A stretch of 64,000 nt of DNA, from assembly GCA_033816765.1 (NCBI GenBank), contig CM066291.1, positions 4,588,001 to 4,652,000 of the forward strand, read 5' to 3'. Under the pieces are notes generated by a model, which was given only the letters and a program-made list of their open reading frames with translations, searched no databases and was not told the origin of the DNA. This stretch comes from Nothopassalora personata (lineage: Eukaryota > Ascomycota > Dothideomycetes > Mycosphaerellales > Mycosphaerellaceae). Positions 30,004 through 40,726 of the stretch are shown in pieces. Position 1 is the first letter of the stretch. Every line of letters begins with the position of its first letter. Position numbers and translations under genes: made by a program.

Positions 30004-32624
30004 ATGAGCGGCACAGCGCAACACCAGCACAGCCAGCAGCAAGGAGTCCCTGCCGGCCGCGGAGAGAGCAGCAGCGGATCGGCGCCGCCGTGCCCGCACA
30101 CTCCGTCATACGATAAACTGTCACATGCAAGCCAAGCTAACAAGCAAAATGCTGCGCAGCCCACGACGTCGCCTGGCGAGCGGTCTCTTTCAGATGTCGG
30201 CGATTCCGAAGGTATCTCGATAGAGGAGGAAGCCGATTTTGTGGTGATTGCGGCCATATCGCGGGTGCAGGATGCGGTGCGAAGCTTCCGTGTCTCCTCG
30301 ATACGTACCACTACAGATGAGCGCGTGAGCGTCAACCCAGTGCACGAAGCGGCCGAAACACTTCGAGCCCCTACTACTATCACTACTCCTGCGAGCGCGT
30401 CGAACACAACCCCGTCTCCAACCGACATCAGCTTTGGATCACTGGATGAGCAGCGCATACTGCGCAACATGGCAAACATGGATGGAACGATACCCGAAAA
30501 CGATGGCATGTCAGATCTGCGGCAGAAGTTACAAGAAATCAAGATGCTCGCAATATCAACGGAAGAAAAGGCGCATAGGATGCATTCCCTCATGACACAA
30601 GACTATATGAAGGTGCGTATACTGTGGAAGTTCATCAGACACCGAACAGTAGCTCCGATCCGAGGCATGCATTGCAAGACGCGCCTCGCTAACGCCTGTT
30701 TCTATGGCAGCACAAGAGCGACCTAGCACCGTCACCACCACAGAGCCATATCTCTGGTAACGATATAGACATCGATGCATCTGTGCTAGGTGCTGCAGCT
30801 TTACCCATCGACCCGAAGAATCCATACAACCTCAGACATGGCGACTTGGAACCTGTTTTCAGTCCTCTACCAAAGGCGCCAAAAGACGTGGAAGGAGAAC
30901 TAGATGAGGCCATCGATGATGAGCTCCCAGATCTCGGATGCATGCACTACAAGCGGAATGTGAAGGTACAGTGTTTCGACTGTCAGCGATGGTTTCCATG
31001 TCGGCATTGCCATGACAATGCCAGGGACCTACCCTTCGCGCACCAGCTCAATCGGAAAAAGACGCAGAACATGCTTTGCATGCTATGCCAGACACCACAG
31101 CCCGCAGCGGAGATCTGCATGAATTGCGAGGAGTATACTGCATGGTACTACTGCTCGAAATGTAAGCTCTGGGACAACGACAGCAATAAGCGGATCTATC
31201 ATTGCGATGACTGTGGGATTTGTCGGGTTGGTGAGGGTCTGGGAAAGGACTACGTTCATTGCAAGAGGTGTAATGTGTGCATCTCGATTTCGACTTCGGC
31301 GGCGCATCCTTGCATTGAAAGAGCTACGGAAGGGAATTGTCCCCTGTGTCTTGTGCCGTTGTTTGAGTCAAGGACGGCAGTGGTCAGTCTGCCTTGTGGA
31401 CATTACATGCATGGAGACTGCTATAAGGATCTCATGGCTGTCACGTACAAGTGTCCGGTTTGCAGCAAGAGCGCTGTGAATATGGAGCTGCAGTGGAGGA
31501 AGTTGGATGATGAGATTGAGGCGCAGCCTATGCCCGTGGAGGATGAAGATTTGGATGGGGTGTTGCCGCATATTGAGGCTCCGCCAGACGGTGAGGAGAC
31601 GGAAGTCGCACAAGAGCAGACAAGCACAACAGACAGACATCCGCGCAGGCCTAGAGAGGTGTGGGTAGGGTGCAACGATTGCGGCGCAAGATCATGGACA
31701 CCCTTCCACTGGCTTGGCCTGAAATGCCAAAGATGCGACAGCTACAATACGAACCAAATGGCACCCACCGCCGTCCACGAAACCGAAGCAGAACGCATCA
31801 TGCGACAACAGAATCAAATCCACCACCACGACTTTACCGGCGACGCCGTCCTACGCGACGCAGGCATCGGCATCGAAACTCCAGAAGAATTCGCCGACAG
31901 CGCCCTCGAAGCTCCAAACTCCCTCCAAGTTCCTCAATCGCCCTCTCAACAACAACCTCAACTTTCCAGCTCGCCACAATCCCCACGCCTCTCCAGCGGT
32001 GCACAATCTCCAGGCCGCTACTTCGTCCACAATGAAGAGCTACTCCGCCCCAGCTTTACGACAGCTTCCCGCTTCTCAACACCTAGCATGCCGAACCTTC
32101 CCACCCTTTCGAACCTCCCGGATATGCCTCGAATGCCCCGGATGCCGAACCTTCCTGACCTACCGAATTGGCCAAATCTTCGACAGAACCTGCCCAACAT
32201 GCCGAACGTGGAGCTTCCGCGCTTTTCCCCGTATGAGATGATTGATGCGGTTAGCCGAAGTCTTTCGCCGATGAGGTACTATCTAAGAGGCCTTGATGCG
32301 AGAGACGAAGAAGACCTTCCGAATCTCGCGGCGTGCCGTCCTTCGAGTGTGAGGAGCAACCCGGATCAGAGGATGGGGGTAAGATTGAGGACGCAGAGCT
32401 TGGGCAGTGAAGGGGTGGAGAGCGCAGATTTGTGGGACAGTGATGGTGATGATAGGCTGGATGAGGCAGTGGAGGATGAAAGTAGTGAGGAGGAGTGGGA
32501 GGAGGAAGATGAGGCGGAGGAAGAAGAAGAAGAAGAAGAAGAGGCGCAGGGCGAGGGCGAGATGAAGAAGGAGAAAGGGAGGAGCAAGTTAAGGGAAGAG
32601 TTGGAGTTATTTGGACATAGGTGA
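30004..32624 (+). CDS. CHY/CTCHY and RING zinc-finger E3 ligase-like protein (RCHY1/Pirh2 type)
   Basis: Exons 30004-30612 and 30711-32624 (840 residues). The 98 nt intron has GTGCGT, CTAAC and GGCAG, and the join is in phase (YMK-HKSDLAPSP). From about residue 279 there is a CHY zinc finger (GCMHYKRNVKVQCFDCQRWF) and a CTCHY region (YYCSKCKLWDNDSNKRIYHC). A RING finger follows at about 413-456 (CPLCLVPLF ... CGHYMHGDC ... CPVC), then a terminal zinc ribbon (GCNDCGARSWTPFHWLGLKC). This is the domain order of RCHY1/Pirh2 ubiquitin ligases. Fungal additions are a long polar N-terminus, a repeat of MPNLP/LPDMPRMPRMP units at about 695-740, and a highly acidic C-terminus (poly-E). Substrates are unknown. 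The stop lies 36 codons past the acidic run. Confidence 0.88.
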
Positions 32625-32901
32625 TAGGAAATCTGGTGAGCACCTGAGGAGTCCTCTCGCCAATTCCAGCGCATATTCGCCTCAACTTGAGAGCGTCATG
32701 TGATCCATGCTAGGCACGTATCGATACGCGCGGCATCCCCTGCTCGACCCTTGAGAATAGGCAGCGCTGGTAGCATTCTGCGAGAGTCAAGGGCTGCTAT
32801 CGTACTTGGAGAGTGCCGCAGCTGACTCTTGACTCTGCAGCCCGCGCCATCCTTCATGAACTGTCGGGCCATACCAGCTCGATCTCCACACCACACCACC
32901 A
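32625..32901. other. Convergent intergenic segment
   Basis: Space between the CHY-RING gene and the convergent F-box remnant. No feature seen. Confidence 0.4.
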
Positions 32902-33503
32902 TTACTTCGACTTCAGCTTGAAGGTCGACTCAGCTCGCGGCCATGCATAGACATCTCCTAGCGTGGTGTCCGATGCCATTCCCGGACTCTTCCACCGCAG
33001 GTCGCCCATTCTCAGCCTTCGTCCGCATATGTGAAGCGTGATCTCTCGTCCCGTCGAGGAGGAGATTCGAGTGTTGCGCCAGAGGTGTTGACCGCCTCTC
33101 TTCGCAAAGATTGATTGATGCTTGGCGTCGTAGATTCCGCGGCGGGAGCCGGGCTCTACGAGGATCAAAGCAAGGGGCGTGTCGTCCTGGAGGGAATCGT
33201 GGGTTTGGCGTGCCGGCCGAGAGTGAAGCCTACGCCTCTGGACGTTTTTGCTTTGAAGTCAATTTTGGCCTGGGAGGGGGTATTCGGTTCGAGGGCGTTT
33301 GTCGAGCCAGGACCCGGTATAGCCGACTTTGGTAGAGCGCTTGATGATGTCGTGAACAGTGCTCTCGAGGCGCTGGGGCCTCCAGGAGCCCCGTCCAGTG
33401 GGAGGAACGCGAGGATGTTCTCGAGGAGCTCGTAGGTGTTGAGCACTTTCCCGACTGCTTCGCTGCTTGATGTGTCAATAGATAATGAGCCGCTGCAACA
33501 CAC
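32902..33503 (-). pseudogene. F-box protein pseudogene
   Basis: The minus strand carries an F-box opening (VLNTYELLENILAFLPL, near 33460-33410). After a frame change near 33405 it continues as QRLESTVHDIIKRSTKV in another frame. The C-terminal part is open at 33168-32902 (GRREITLH-like region, then DTTLGDVYAWPRAESTF). No single frame joins these pieces, and I found no splice signals that would, so at least two frameshifts are implied. It belongs to the F-box family represented elsewhere in the window. Confidence 0.55.
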
Positions 33504-34051
33504 GAAGAAGATACTGACCTGCTCTTGGTGTATGGCACGTCTGCAGCGCGTTGTGTCGCTTTCGAGGTCTAGTCCTGCATATCTGCACCTGGCTGCTTGC
33601 TGCTTTGCATGGTCGCTTCGGGGTTGTGTGAGAGACGTCTGCGGTCGGCGCGTGGTGCTGATGGATGGTGGATGTTACTGAGGGGCTTGTGTAAGTTGGA
33701 TGACGCTTCTGGCAACGGAGAGATGGTGCCGTGACGTGAGGTCGCTGGTGCTTGGCTGGCGGCAAAAGATCGGCGGGGTCACATGCTGGAGCAGACGCCA
33801 ATGGCTTCACCTTGCTGCATCTTGCAGCATCAGGAACTTTGACTTTCCAATCGATATGAATGTCCAAACTTCCACCAAGGACCAAAATCTCACCACCTCA
33901 GCATAGCCACGCATCATCTCTTCCGCCGGGAGGGGGGCGCGGTGCTGGCCAATGGCGGCGCCCGCTGAAGGACCAACTCTGAGTGTCAACTGGCTGCAGA
34001 AAAAGATCTTCCGTCGCTGACTACAATTACACTGCACTGTATCACCACGAT
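33504..34051. other. Intergenic between F-box and BTB remnants
   Basis: About 550 bp. An ATG at 33952 begins a short frame (MAAPAEGPTLSVNWLQKKIF) that runs into a stop and is in a different frame from the BTB domain. It may be the damaged true start of the BTB gene. Nothing else seen. Confidence 0.4.
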
Positions 34052-35014
34052 ATGTTTACCATCAGCATCGGAGGGGATCGAGGTGCCTTCCGTGTTCCTC
34101 GATCACTTATATACGGCCTGTTAGCATACTTCCACAAAGCGTTCGGCGGAGAATTTGCTGAAGGCAAGAAGACCCTTTGCATCACTCTTGGAGACCCAGA
34201 AGAATGGGTCTTCAAGTGCTTTGTAGCATGGCTCTACACTCGCAAACTCGTTCATGAAATGATACCATGAAATTGCACCAGTCGTCGCTCCCTCGAGGAG
34301 CTGCCCGTTGGTGATACAGAGGAGACAGTGGCTGGGGTGAAGCAGCGGAGAGACTATGCCGAGGAATATGAAGCGATCAGTCCCGACAACAGCTACTTCG
34401 CATCCAGCGACTCGGACGAAGCGTATCTCGACAAGCCTACAGTCAGAAAGAGACCGAGGCAGGCGCGCTGGAACGTAGAGAGCATAGATGCGGGGTACGA
34501 AAACGGAGTCGGTGCGGATGATGCAGACGGACAAGAGCTCTCCGGTGATCACTACGAGCAGCCAGAGCATTGGCCTTTGCGTGACCTTGTGAATCTCTAC
34601 ACATTTGCTGACCGATACCACACGAAGCTTTCTCGCAACTGCATCGTAGAAATCATGAAGATCAAGGTCATGGCCCCTGACAAAATCGAGAACAGCGCGC
34701 TGACCCCGCAAGCTATGAGAAGGGCCTTTGGTAATCTCCCATCAACCTCGCTGCTGTACAAGTTCCTGCAGGAGTTCCTTCTCTACGATCTACCCGATGA
34801 CCGGAAGGCCTCTGCCACCACATTTGCAACCCTCCCATCCGACCTTCTGGCAGACCTAGTGGCGAAACAAGCACAACTGGCAAGTTGCAGAGAATGCCCC
34901 GAACGTGAGGTCGGGGACATCTGTGACAAAACATCACATCCTGATAGTCAAGGACACCGGTGCCGAATACTGGGCTTGACAATGCACATTCCACGAGTAC
35001 GAGAGTGTAGGTGA
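34052..35014 (+). pseudogene. BTB/POZ-domain gene with an in-frame TGA
   Basis: A BTB domain starts MFTISIGGDRGAFRVPRSLI and continues to EEWVFKCFVAWLYTRKLVHE. One TGA (34268-34270) follows ...HEMIP, and the same frame then runs open to 35014: EELPVGDTEETVAG, then WPLRDLVNLYTFADRYHTKL, the C-terminal helices usual for these fungal BTB proteins. BTB proteins are dimerisation modules, often cullin-3 adaptors. A single CGA-to-TGA change would explain the break. The upstream part (ADYNYTALYHHD) is open but lacks an ATG in frame, so the 5' end is also damaged or lies in an unrecognised exon. Confidence 0.65.
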
Positions 35015-36058
35015 AGTTAGTAAGTGCCGCTTCCGTTGGGTGAACTTCTGGAAAGAGTATGACATGTCACTAAGTACTAGCCACATACATGGAGATACGT
35101 GAGAGCGGCCCACTCCAAGACTGCACTTCGCAGTGCACATCACGTAACGTACCCCTCCTCGTCGCGAGGGATAGTGCGCTGGAGAGAGTGACATACAGAG
35201 AGTATACTGATCTAATCATTGGACGCAGAGAGCCTGTTGTCATAGTGGAGCGTCAGTTGCGTTGCTGAGGCTTTCCCCCCTTTTGAGCAATAGCCGCGCG
35301 CCGCAGTAGGTGGGCTCGCTCATGCCTCGCCGTATGAGTTCATATACAATCTTCTGAACTCAGCGAAGATTGTACCCATTCTGTATCTTGCTCGCTCAGA
35401 TTTGGCTATGGAGCCGACAATGGGTTGAACGAAGATCCAGACACAGAGCGAGTGTATTGAGGACTTTCGCTCATTTGCTCCTCCAGTTCCTCCATCTGTA
35501 TGTTTCCCTGCTCTACACCATCTGGCTCCATCCTCGATGCCATCTCGTCTCGCTGCCCCTGGATATGACCTTTCCGCGTCTTTCGGGGTGAACGTCCAGA
35601 TATCCTCCAGCGGAGCCGTTGCCAATGCCCGAAGGATGTGAGGATGCTGCCGCTATATACTCCTTAGCAGTTGGAATCCCCAAAAACGTGTCAGCGCTGC
35701 GACTTACCACATGATCTCCCAGCCCAACGTACAACAATCTCAATTCTACCGACAGCGAGATTTCTAGAGGTAAGTAGAGAATTTGCTCGCTCTTCTTGCG
35801 CTATTTGGCGTCGATAGGGTTCGATTCTAAAGCACCCATTGTTCCTACGGCTGTCACACATTTTATTAATGACAGAGGGAAGAAGAGCTCTCGCTGTAGC
35901 CGCCAAGCTCTGCGAGTCCTTGAGATATGCGTGTTCTACCCCATATCGATGGCCCTAGCGTCCTCGCTGTCGATCCAGATGGTTGAGCTTTGTTTATACT
36001 GGGAATGATGTGGCATTATCAGATATCTTATACAAGTCAGACCAAGATGAAAGCCAAC
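35015..36058. other. Intergenic, about 1 kb, no gene seen
   Basis: Frames here are short and without recognisable features. The region includes the 3' side of the convergent acyltransferase gene. Confidence 0.45.
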
Positions 36059-37168
36059 TCATTCGAAATCCAACACTATCCTCTCCCCACCTCCATCAGG
36101 TTTCCCAACAATAACGTCAGCTCTCCTTTGGCTCAAGTCCATAACTATATTGAACAACGTCCCGCTACTGTCCTTCGCTTCTGCAGCACGACAGATTGCA
36201 CCAGGATGATTCTTCTTGTCCTTGAATATTTCCAGCAGACCTTCGTAATCCGGCTCGCCCTCGATGCCGTTGCAGAGCTGCTCAACTCTGCTGACCCTGA
36301 AAGTCGAGTCTTTGAGCCACTTCTCATCATGCACGCCTTTGTGCTCTGTGAGGTAGTGGTTTGTGTGGAAGACTTGCTGCTTGTCGTTCATCTTAATCTT
36401 CTGAACATCAATGCTCGACCATTCTAGACCGATCCCGCCAGAAGGATCGGCAACAAGCATGTGACATGGTGAGGCGATGCCATACGACTCGAGCCGCCGT
36501 ACGGCTTCATCACGAGACGTGCTCTCGAGCACCATGCGCAGACCAAGGTGGCAAGGTAACCGGGTCGGGTCCATCCCCTTTGCCTTGATGGCATTGAGAC
36601 ATACACCGACACCGGCAGAGTTCAAGCCGATCTTACCGATCAGGCCTGCTTCTGTCATCATCTTGATCGCCGGCCTCCCCTTCCGCTCAATCGAAAGCTG
36701 TATTATGTTCTCCTGCTGGCGCGGATTCCAGTCCCAGTTCTGAGCCAGCCAACTGGCATTGGTTGCCCTCCAAGATAGAGCTGTACAACCATCGCTGAAA
36801 GCACCGAAGGCGATCTCAGTACGGACATTAATGGCCAGGATGGATGATAGCGGGACTTGTGCACCCTCTGCGATGCCGAGCATCTCTTCGAGGTAGGCTG
36901 GCCAGTTCTTGTGGATCGATGGCTCGAACTGCCGGGCAAGATCTTGGACCTTCGGCCAGTCCATCTTGCAGCTATCCTGGAACATCCAGCTGTAGAAGTC
37001 GATTGTGCGTAAGATTGGCTCTCTTGCTTGTTGGCCATGTTTGAGGCCAATCTGGAGCCGGCATCAGCCGTTCCTTTCACTGTACTGGACGGCGAGAGTT
37101 CGTACCTCATGTGGTGTTCCGCTACAGTCAATCTTCAACATGCTCTGTGCCTCTGGAGCGCTACTCAT
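36059..37168 (-). CDS. Peptidase C45 / isopenicillin-N acyltransferase-like protein
   Basis: Exon 1 is 37168-37106 (MSSAPEAQSMLKIDCSGTPH-E), intron 37105-37052 (54 nt, GTACGA...CCAG), exon 2 37051-36059; 351 residues. The join gives PHE-IGLKHGQQAREPILRTIDF, the typical start of acyl-CoA:6-APA acyltransferases. Family members are N-terminal-nucleophile enzymes cleaved autocatalytically before a cysteine. Here the site is FSDGC, Cys at about residue 110, followed by TALSW and AQNWDW. Length is close to the roughly 357 residues of the Penicillium enzyme. The protein ends IVLDFE, with no peroxisomal PTS1, unlike the penicillin enzyme. No beta-lactam genes lie nearby. A role as a broad amide hydrolase or acyltransferase (IAL-like) is more likely than penicillin synthesis. 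Confidence 0.85.
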
Positions 37169-37702
37169 CTTGCCAGAACCAATGTCGTTGTTGGAAGCGA
37201 TCTGTGCTGCAGTATATCAGATGTATTTTATGTCAACAGTGCCACATGTGAGACCTATATGCCCTCTATACACGTATCAAGTGATAGGCGCTGCTGTTAA
37301 ACGAGGACGGAGCCATCGAGGCGGGGCGAGCAAGCAGCAGGCCGATGGCGGCGCTGGGGGCGAAGTTTGCAGCTTGAGTGAGTAGTCATCACGACATCAA
37401 GCTCGCCATGCTGTATGTCTGATTCCTGCCAAGTTGCCAGAAGACAATAGTAGCAATTGACGGTAATGCTTATCAACGAAGGATCTTGGTCATTCTGCCA
37501 CACGAACGAATGCGACTGTGGAAGGAAAAGGTCACTTTCTCCCTGTTCCCGAAGTTCGGCCGAAAATGACCTTCATATCATCTGCCATTTCATATAGACG
37601 AAGAGGCGCCCTCAGAGAGGAAGACCACGGGACTTGTTGCCTGTCCGTGCCCTCTAGTTCAAGCTGAGAGTGGCTACCACTCCATCGATCTCCTTTGTTT
37701 GG
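37169..37702. other. Intergenic, no gene seen
   Basis: About 530 bp holding the promoter of the acyltransferase-like gene and the 3' end of the next gene. No RNA gene or repeat recognised. Confidence 0.4.
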
Positions 37703-38281
37703 TCATGCATCACTATCATCCTCCGAGTCATCTTCACTTCCCTTCTCCTGCTCATCCTCAATCACACGCCTCTGGCCGCCCACCGTCTGCTGCACAACTT
37801 CTTCTCCTTGAATTTCGTGCTCCATTTTATCATCTGGCCCGTCCTGATAAGCGGTCGCAGGGTCAATCTTCTCGACTCCTCTCGCCTCACGAGCGGCCAA
37901 CTCCATTGCATACGCCTTGACTGGAAACTTCCTGAAAGCAGACGACTTCCCCTCTTGGACTTCTGCTGGTGTGTTGAAGCCCGTCCTCGAGCGGCCATTA
38001 GGTAGCTGGTGGCGTGAGGACATTTGACAGGACATGTCTGGTAAGTCCCTGTTGGTGACCGGAGGTCGAGCTGACGTGGAAGATGTTGCTGGATTGGTCT
38101 GCGCAGCGGTGAGTTCTGGTGGAGATTTCCGCTTGGCTCGCGAGGCAGTATAGCTTTTGCCGAATCTCGCTGCGTTGATGGCTTTCGCCCTCCCAGTGCT
38201 TGAGGGCTCGGCGTGATCTCGGTCACTCGCAGCAGCGGCTCGGAAGTGGTCGCTGCCACGGGATGGTGTCGTCTTCGCCAT
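37703..38281 (-). CDS. Hypothetical protein, basic with acidic tail
   Basis: 192 residues from the ATG at 38281 (MAKTTPSRGSDHFRAAAASD). An in-frame extension upstream lacks good features, so I start at this ATG. The N-terminal half is basic and serine/alanine-rich. The second half has FRKFPVKAYAMELAAREARG and ends in a strongly acidic tail (EDEQEKGSEDDSEDDSDA). It may be nuclear. No family recognised. Confidence 0.5.
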   Translation of the reverse strand: MAKTTPSRGSDHFRAAAASDRDHAEPSSTGRAKAINAARFGKSYTASRAKRKSPPELTAAQTNPATSSTSARPPVTNRDLPDMSCQMSSRHQLPNGRSRTGFNTPAEVQEGKSSAFRKFPVKAYAMELAAREARGVEKIDPATAYQDGPDDKMEHEIQGEEVVQQTVGGQRRVIEDEQEKGSEDDSEDDSDA

Positions 38282-38701
38282 GACCGCGCAAGCAAATGTC
38301 GTTATCCTAATTTGGTGTTCGAGTGTGGTGCAAGTCAGGAGCGATACAAATGCATTGATCTGTCTGTCGGAAGAAAGTGAATGCCTGTGAGGCCATGCTT
38401 CAGAAGCTCTGCATCGATCAAGTGAATGGCCTAGCGTCAATGGTGCCGTGCACGCGACCAAGTCGAACTATCAGATCAGCGTAGTAAGCTTCGAAGTGAA
38501 CATAAGAAGTGAAGGCGATGGAGCGACGTCAGGCAAGCATACAAGACGTCACGAAGAGAGACAAACAAACGGAAAAAGAGATTCTTGTTCCTTGGAAAGA
38601 CAGACCAGCTGTCTAATCCTCCATGCCTTCTTCCCTGAAATTCTTCAGCTCCCACCGATCGCCTCTCTTGTTCCAAGTGTCACATGTTCGACTGCATTGG
38701 T
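38282..38701. other. Intergenic, no gene seen
   Basis: 420 bp between two minus-strand hypotheticals. No feature recognised. Confidence 0.4.
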
Positions 38702-39235
38702 CTACAAGGACGACCATAAAGCAGTTGGCAGCGTAAATGCAGGTACGCCATGCCACTGTGCTCCTCCACTGACGGATGGAAACTCGCTGACATAGAGAGC
38801 GATTGCTTCTTGATTAGACGCTGGAGTGGGCGGCGGCGCCGGGTCGCTTGCTTCGGTCGTGCGATGTTGTCGCTGATCTTCCTCGTCGACAGTCATGAGC
38901 TTCTGGTGTTGATCCTCCGTCTGTTCGTACATCCAGCGTAGATTCTGCTGCTTGAACACCATCAATTCCGCCAATGAGCAGCTGCGACTTGACGGAACAT
39001 GGTTCATTCTCTTGTCAGACCTTGGAACGGCTTCCATCGTCTTTCGATAGTGCCAAGCTCGCTTGTCGTGTTCGATGTCGGCTTGAAACGGATCGGTGTT
39101 TGTCGATTGAGGATTTCGATTGACGTGTCTGACAGAGTATGGCTTCTTCTTGTGGTGTCCGCCTGCCATGTGGGTCTCTTTCAGCTGCGATTCGCGCTGG
39201 GACTCGCGCTTCAGTCGCTGCATATTTCGTCGCAT
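38702..39235 (-). CDS. Hypothetical protein, possibly with an upstream membrane exon
   Basis: 177 residues, polar, starting MRRNMQRLKRESQRESQLKE and containing HDKRAWHYRKTMEAVPRSDK, ALELMVF-like and WMYEQTEDQHQKL stretches. A different frame just upstream (39300-39220) encodes a hydrophobic helix, VVLVAIFSFLATYTTF, followed by basic residues. A short N-terminal transmembrane exon joined to this frame is possible, but no clear splice pair was found. Short membrane-anchored basic proteins of this type are often subunits or assembly factors; no family recognised. Confidence 0.4.
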   Translation of the reverse strand: MRRNMQRLKRESQRESQLKETHMAGGHHKKKPYSVRHVNRNPQSTNTDPFQADIEHDKRAWHYRKTMEAVPRSDKRMNHVPSSRSCSLAELMVFKQQNLRWMYEQTEDQHQKLMTVDEEDQRQHRTTEASDPAPPPTPASNQEAIALYVSEFPSVSGGAQWHGVPAFTLPTALWSSL

Positions 39236-39514
39236 ATCTGTGTTGACGCCGTGTGAAGGTTGTGTAAGTGGCCAAAAAGGAGAATATTGCTACGAGAACC
39301 ACGTCTTGCAGGAAACGGCATGTAAATAGAATTTAGATGGTGGAATCAGCCTGCCGAAGATAATCAGCAACGCATGCCGAAAATACTTATATCTGGTCTG
39401 CGGCTTCATGTCTTGAAAGTCGCTATTTACATGTCTTGAAAGTCCTGTCTTGAAAGTCGGAACAGACTGTCTCTAGGCTCTTCAATCGCCTCCCAGCCAC
39501 AGAATGCTAGGGAC

Positions 39515-40402
39515 TCACACAAATGGAACCAAGCCAGAGTCTGGAAGACATGTTAGCGCATCTCTGGCAGACCTGCCACTCATAATACTCACCAACAAGT
39601 ACCGCCTGCCCAGTCATACTAGTATTCCTCGCAATGTCCACAAACATCTGCGCACAATCGCCCAACTCCGTCTCCTTCTTCAGTGCCGCCGCATTCTTCA
39701 AACCATTAATCCTCTCCTCTCCATAATGATTCCCCCAATCCGTCAACAACAATCCCGGAAGAACTGCATTGACCCTAACTTTCGGTCCTTGCGTATGTGC
39801 GAGACACTTCATGAGATGAATCTGCGCCGCCTTGGTAACACTATACGCCATACTGCTCCCACTCAGAGACTTGCCTGCAACACTACTCGTCAGGATGAAA
39901 ATGCCCCCATCAGGATTGGCGTTGAAAGTGGGCAAGGCCTCTTTGAGCAAGGCGTGGTTTCCTTTAACGTTGGTGTTCCAGCACTTGTCCCACTCTTCGT
40001 AAGACATGGCGTCGAGATCTTTGAAGTTGGTGAATTTGGTGAAACCGGCGTTGCCGATGATGATGTCAAGACCGCCGAAGGCATCGATTGTGGTCTTTAT
40101 GCAGTTCTGGATATCGGAGATGACGCCGCCGTCGCCTTTAATGACTACGGTCTTGACGTTGTAGGTTGATTGGAGTTCTTTGGACAGGTCTTGGGCTGGT
40201 TGCTCGTTGTTGGCGTAATTGATCGCTATGTTGCAGTGTTCTGCTGCAAACTTGCGGGCGATTTCTGCTCCAAGACCTCTGTTGCCTTGTTAGCGAGTCG
40301 TTCTCTTGTAGCAAGAGCCAGGATATGAGCTGCGAAGACGCGTGCTGCTGACCTTGAGCCTCCGGTGATGAGGACATTTCGTCCTTTGAGTGCGTAAGGC
40401 AT
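39515..40402 (-). CDS. Short-chain dehydrogenase/reductase (SDR)
   Basis: Three exons on the minus strand: 40402-40353, 40278-39593 and 39540-39515, giving 253 residues. Intron 1 is 74 nt (GTCAGC...CAACAG). Intron 2 is 52 nt (GTGAGT, GCTAAC, TTCCAG) and restores the usual SDR end QAVLV-DSGLVPFV. The cofactor-binding TGGSRGLG follows the first strand (NVLITGGSRGLGAEIA). Other family marks are IIGNAG, the catalytic serine region TSSVAGK, and YSVTK (Y-x3-K). The length fits classical NAD(P)(H)-dependent SDRs. The substrate cannot be predicted. A (TG)10 repeat lies 13 bp upstream of the start. Confidence 0.9.
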
Positions 40403-40414
40403 TGTAAAGGCAGA

Positions 40415-40434
40415 TGTGTGTGTGTGTGTGTGTG
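40415..40434. repeat. (TG)10 microsatellite in the SDR promoter
   Basis: Ten uninterrupted TG dinucleotides directly upstream of the SDR start codon. Confidence 0.95.
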
Positions 40435-40726
40435 GACCCGGAATCCGTTCAGTGTCAAGGTACTATGTAGTCAGTTACTAAGGATGTTTGGGTCAGTGTG
40501 CCAATGGCCAGCCTAATTGCCGGTACAGGAGATTGAGGAGGTGGTACCCCGCCGAAGCTTTCGGCCGAGGAAGGAGCAGCGTGGCAGCTGCATCGGGAAC
40601 TCTATAGGGTAGGGTATAGTGGGTAGATGTAAGCAGAACATGAACCAATATCAGTCAGTATTAGTGAGGTTGTGAGCTAAGAAAAGAGGCCACAATGGCG
40701 TGTACGCTCGCTTCGTGAGTCGCATC

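Noticed and set aside
34268..34270. Programmed stop-codon readthrough in the BTB gene
   Set aside because: The bases after the TGA do not match known readthrough-promoting contexts, and the 5' end of the gene also looks damaged. A pseudogene or nonsense allele is simpler.
36059..40402. Secondary-metabolite cluster (acyltransferase-like, SDR and nearby aldo-keto reductase)
   Set aside because: No PKS, NRPS, terpene synthase, transporter or cluster regulator is present, and neighbours include Mediator and other housekeeping genes.
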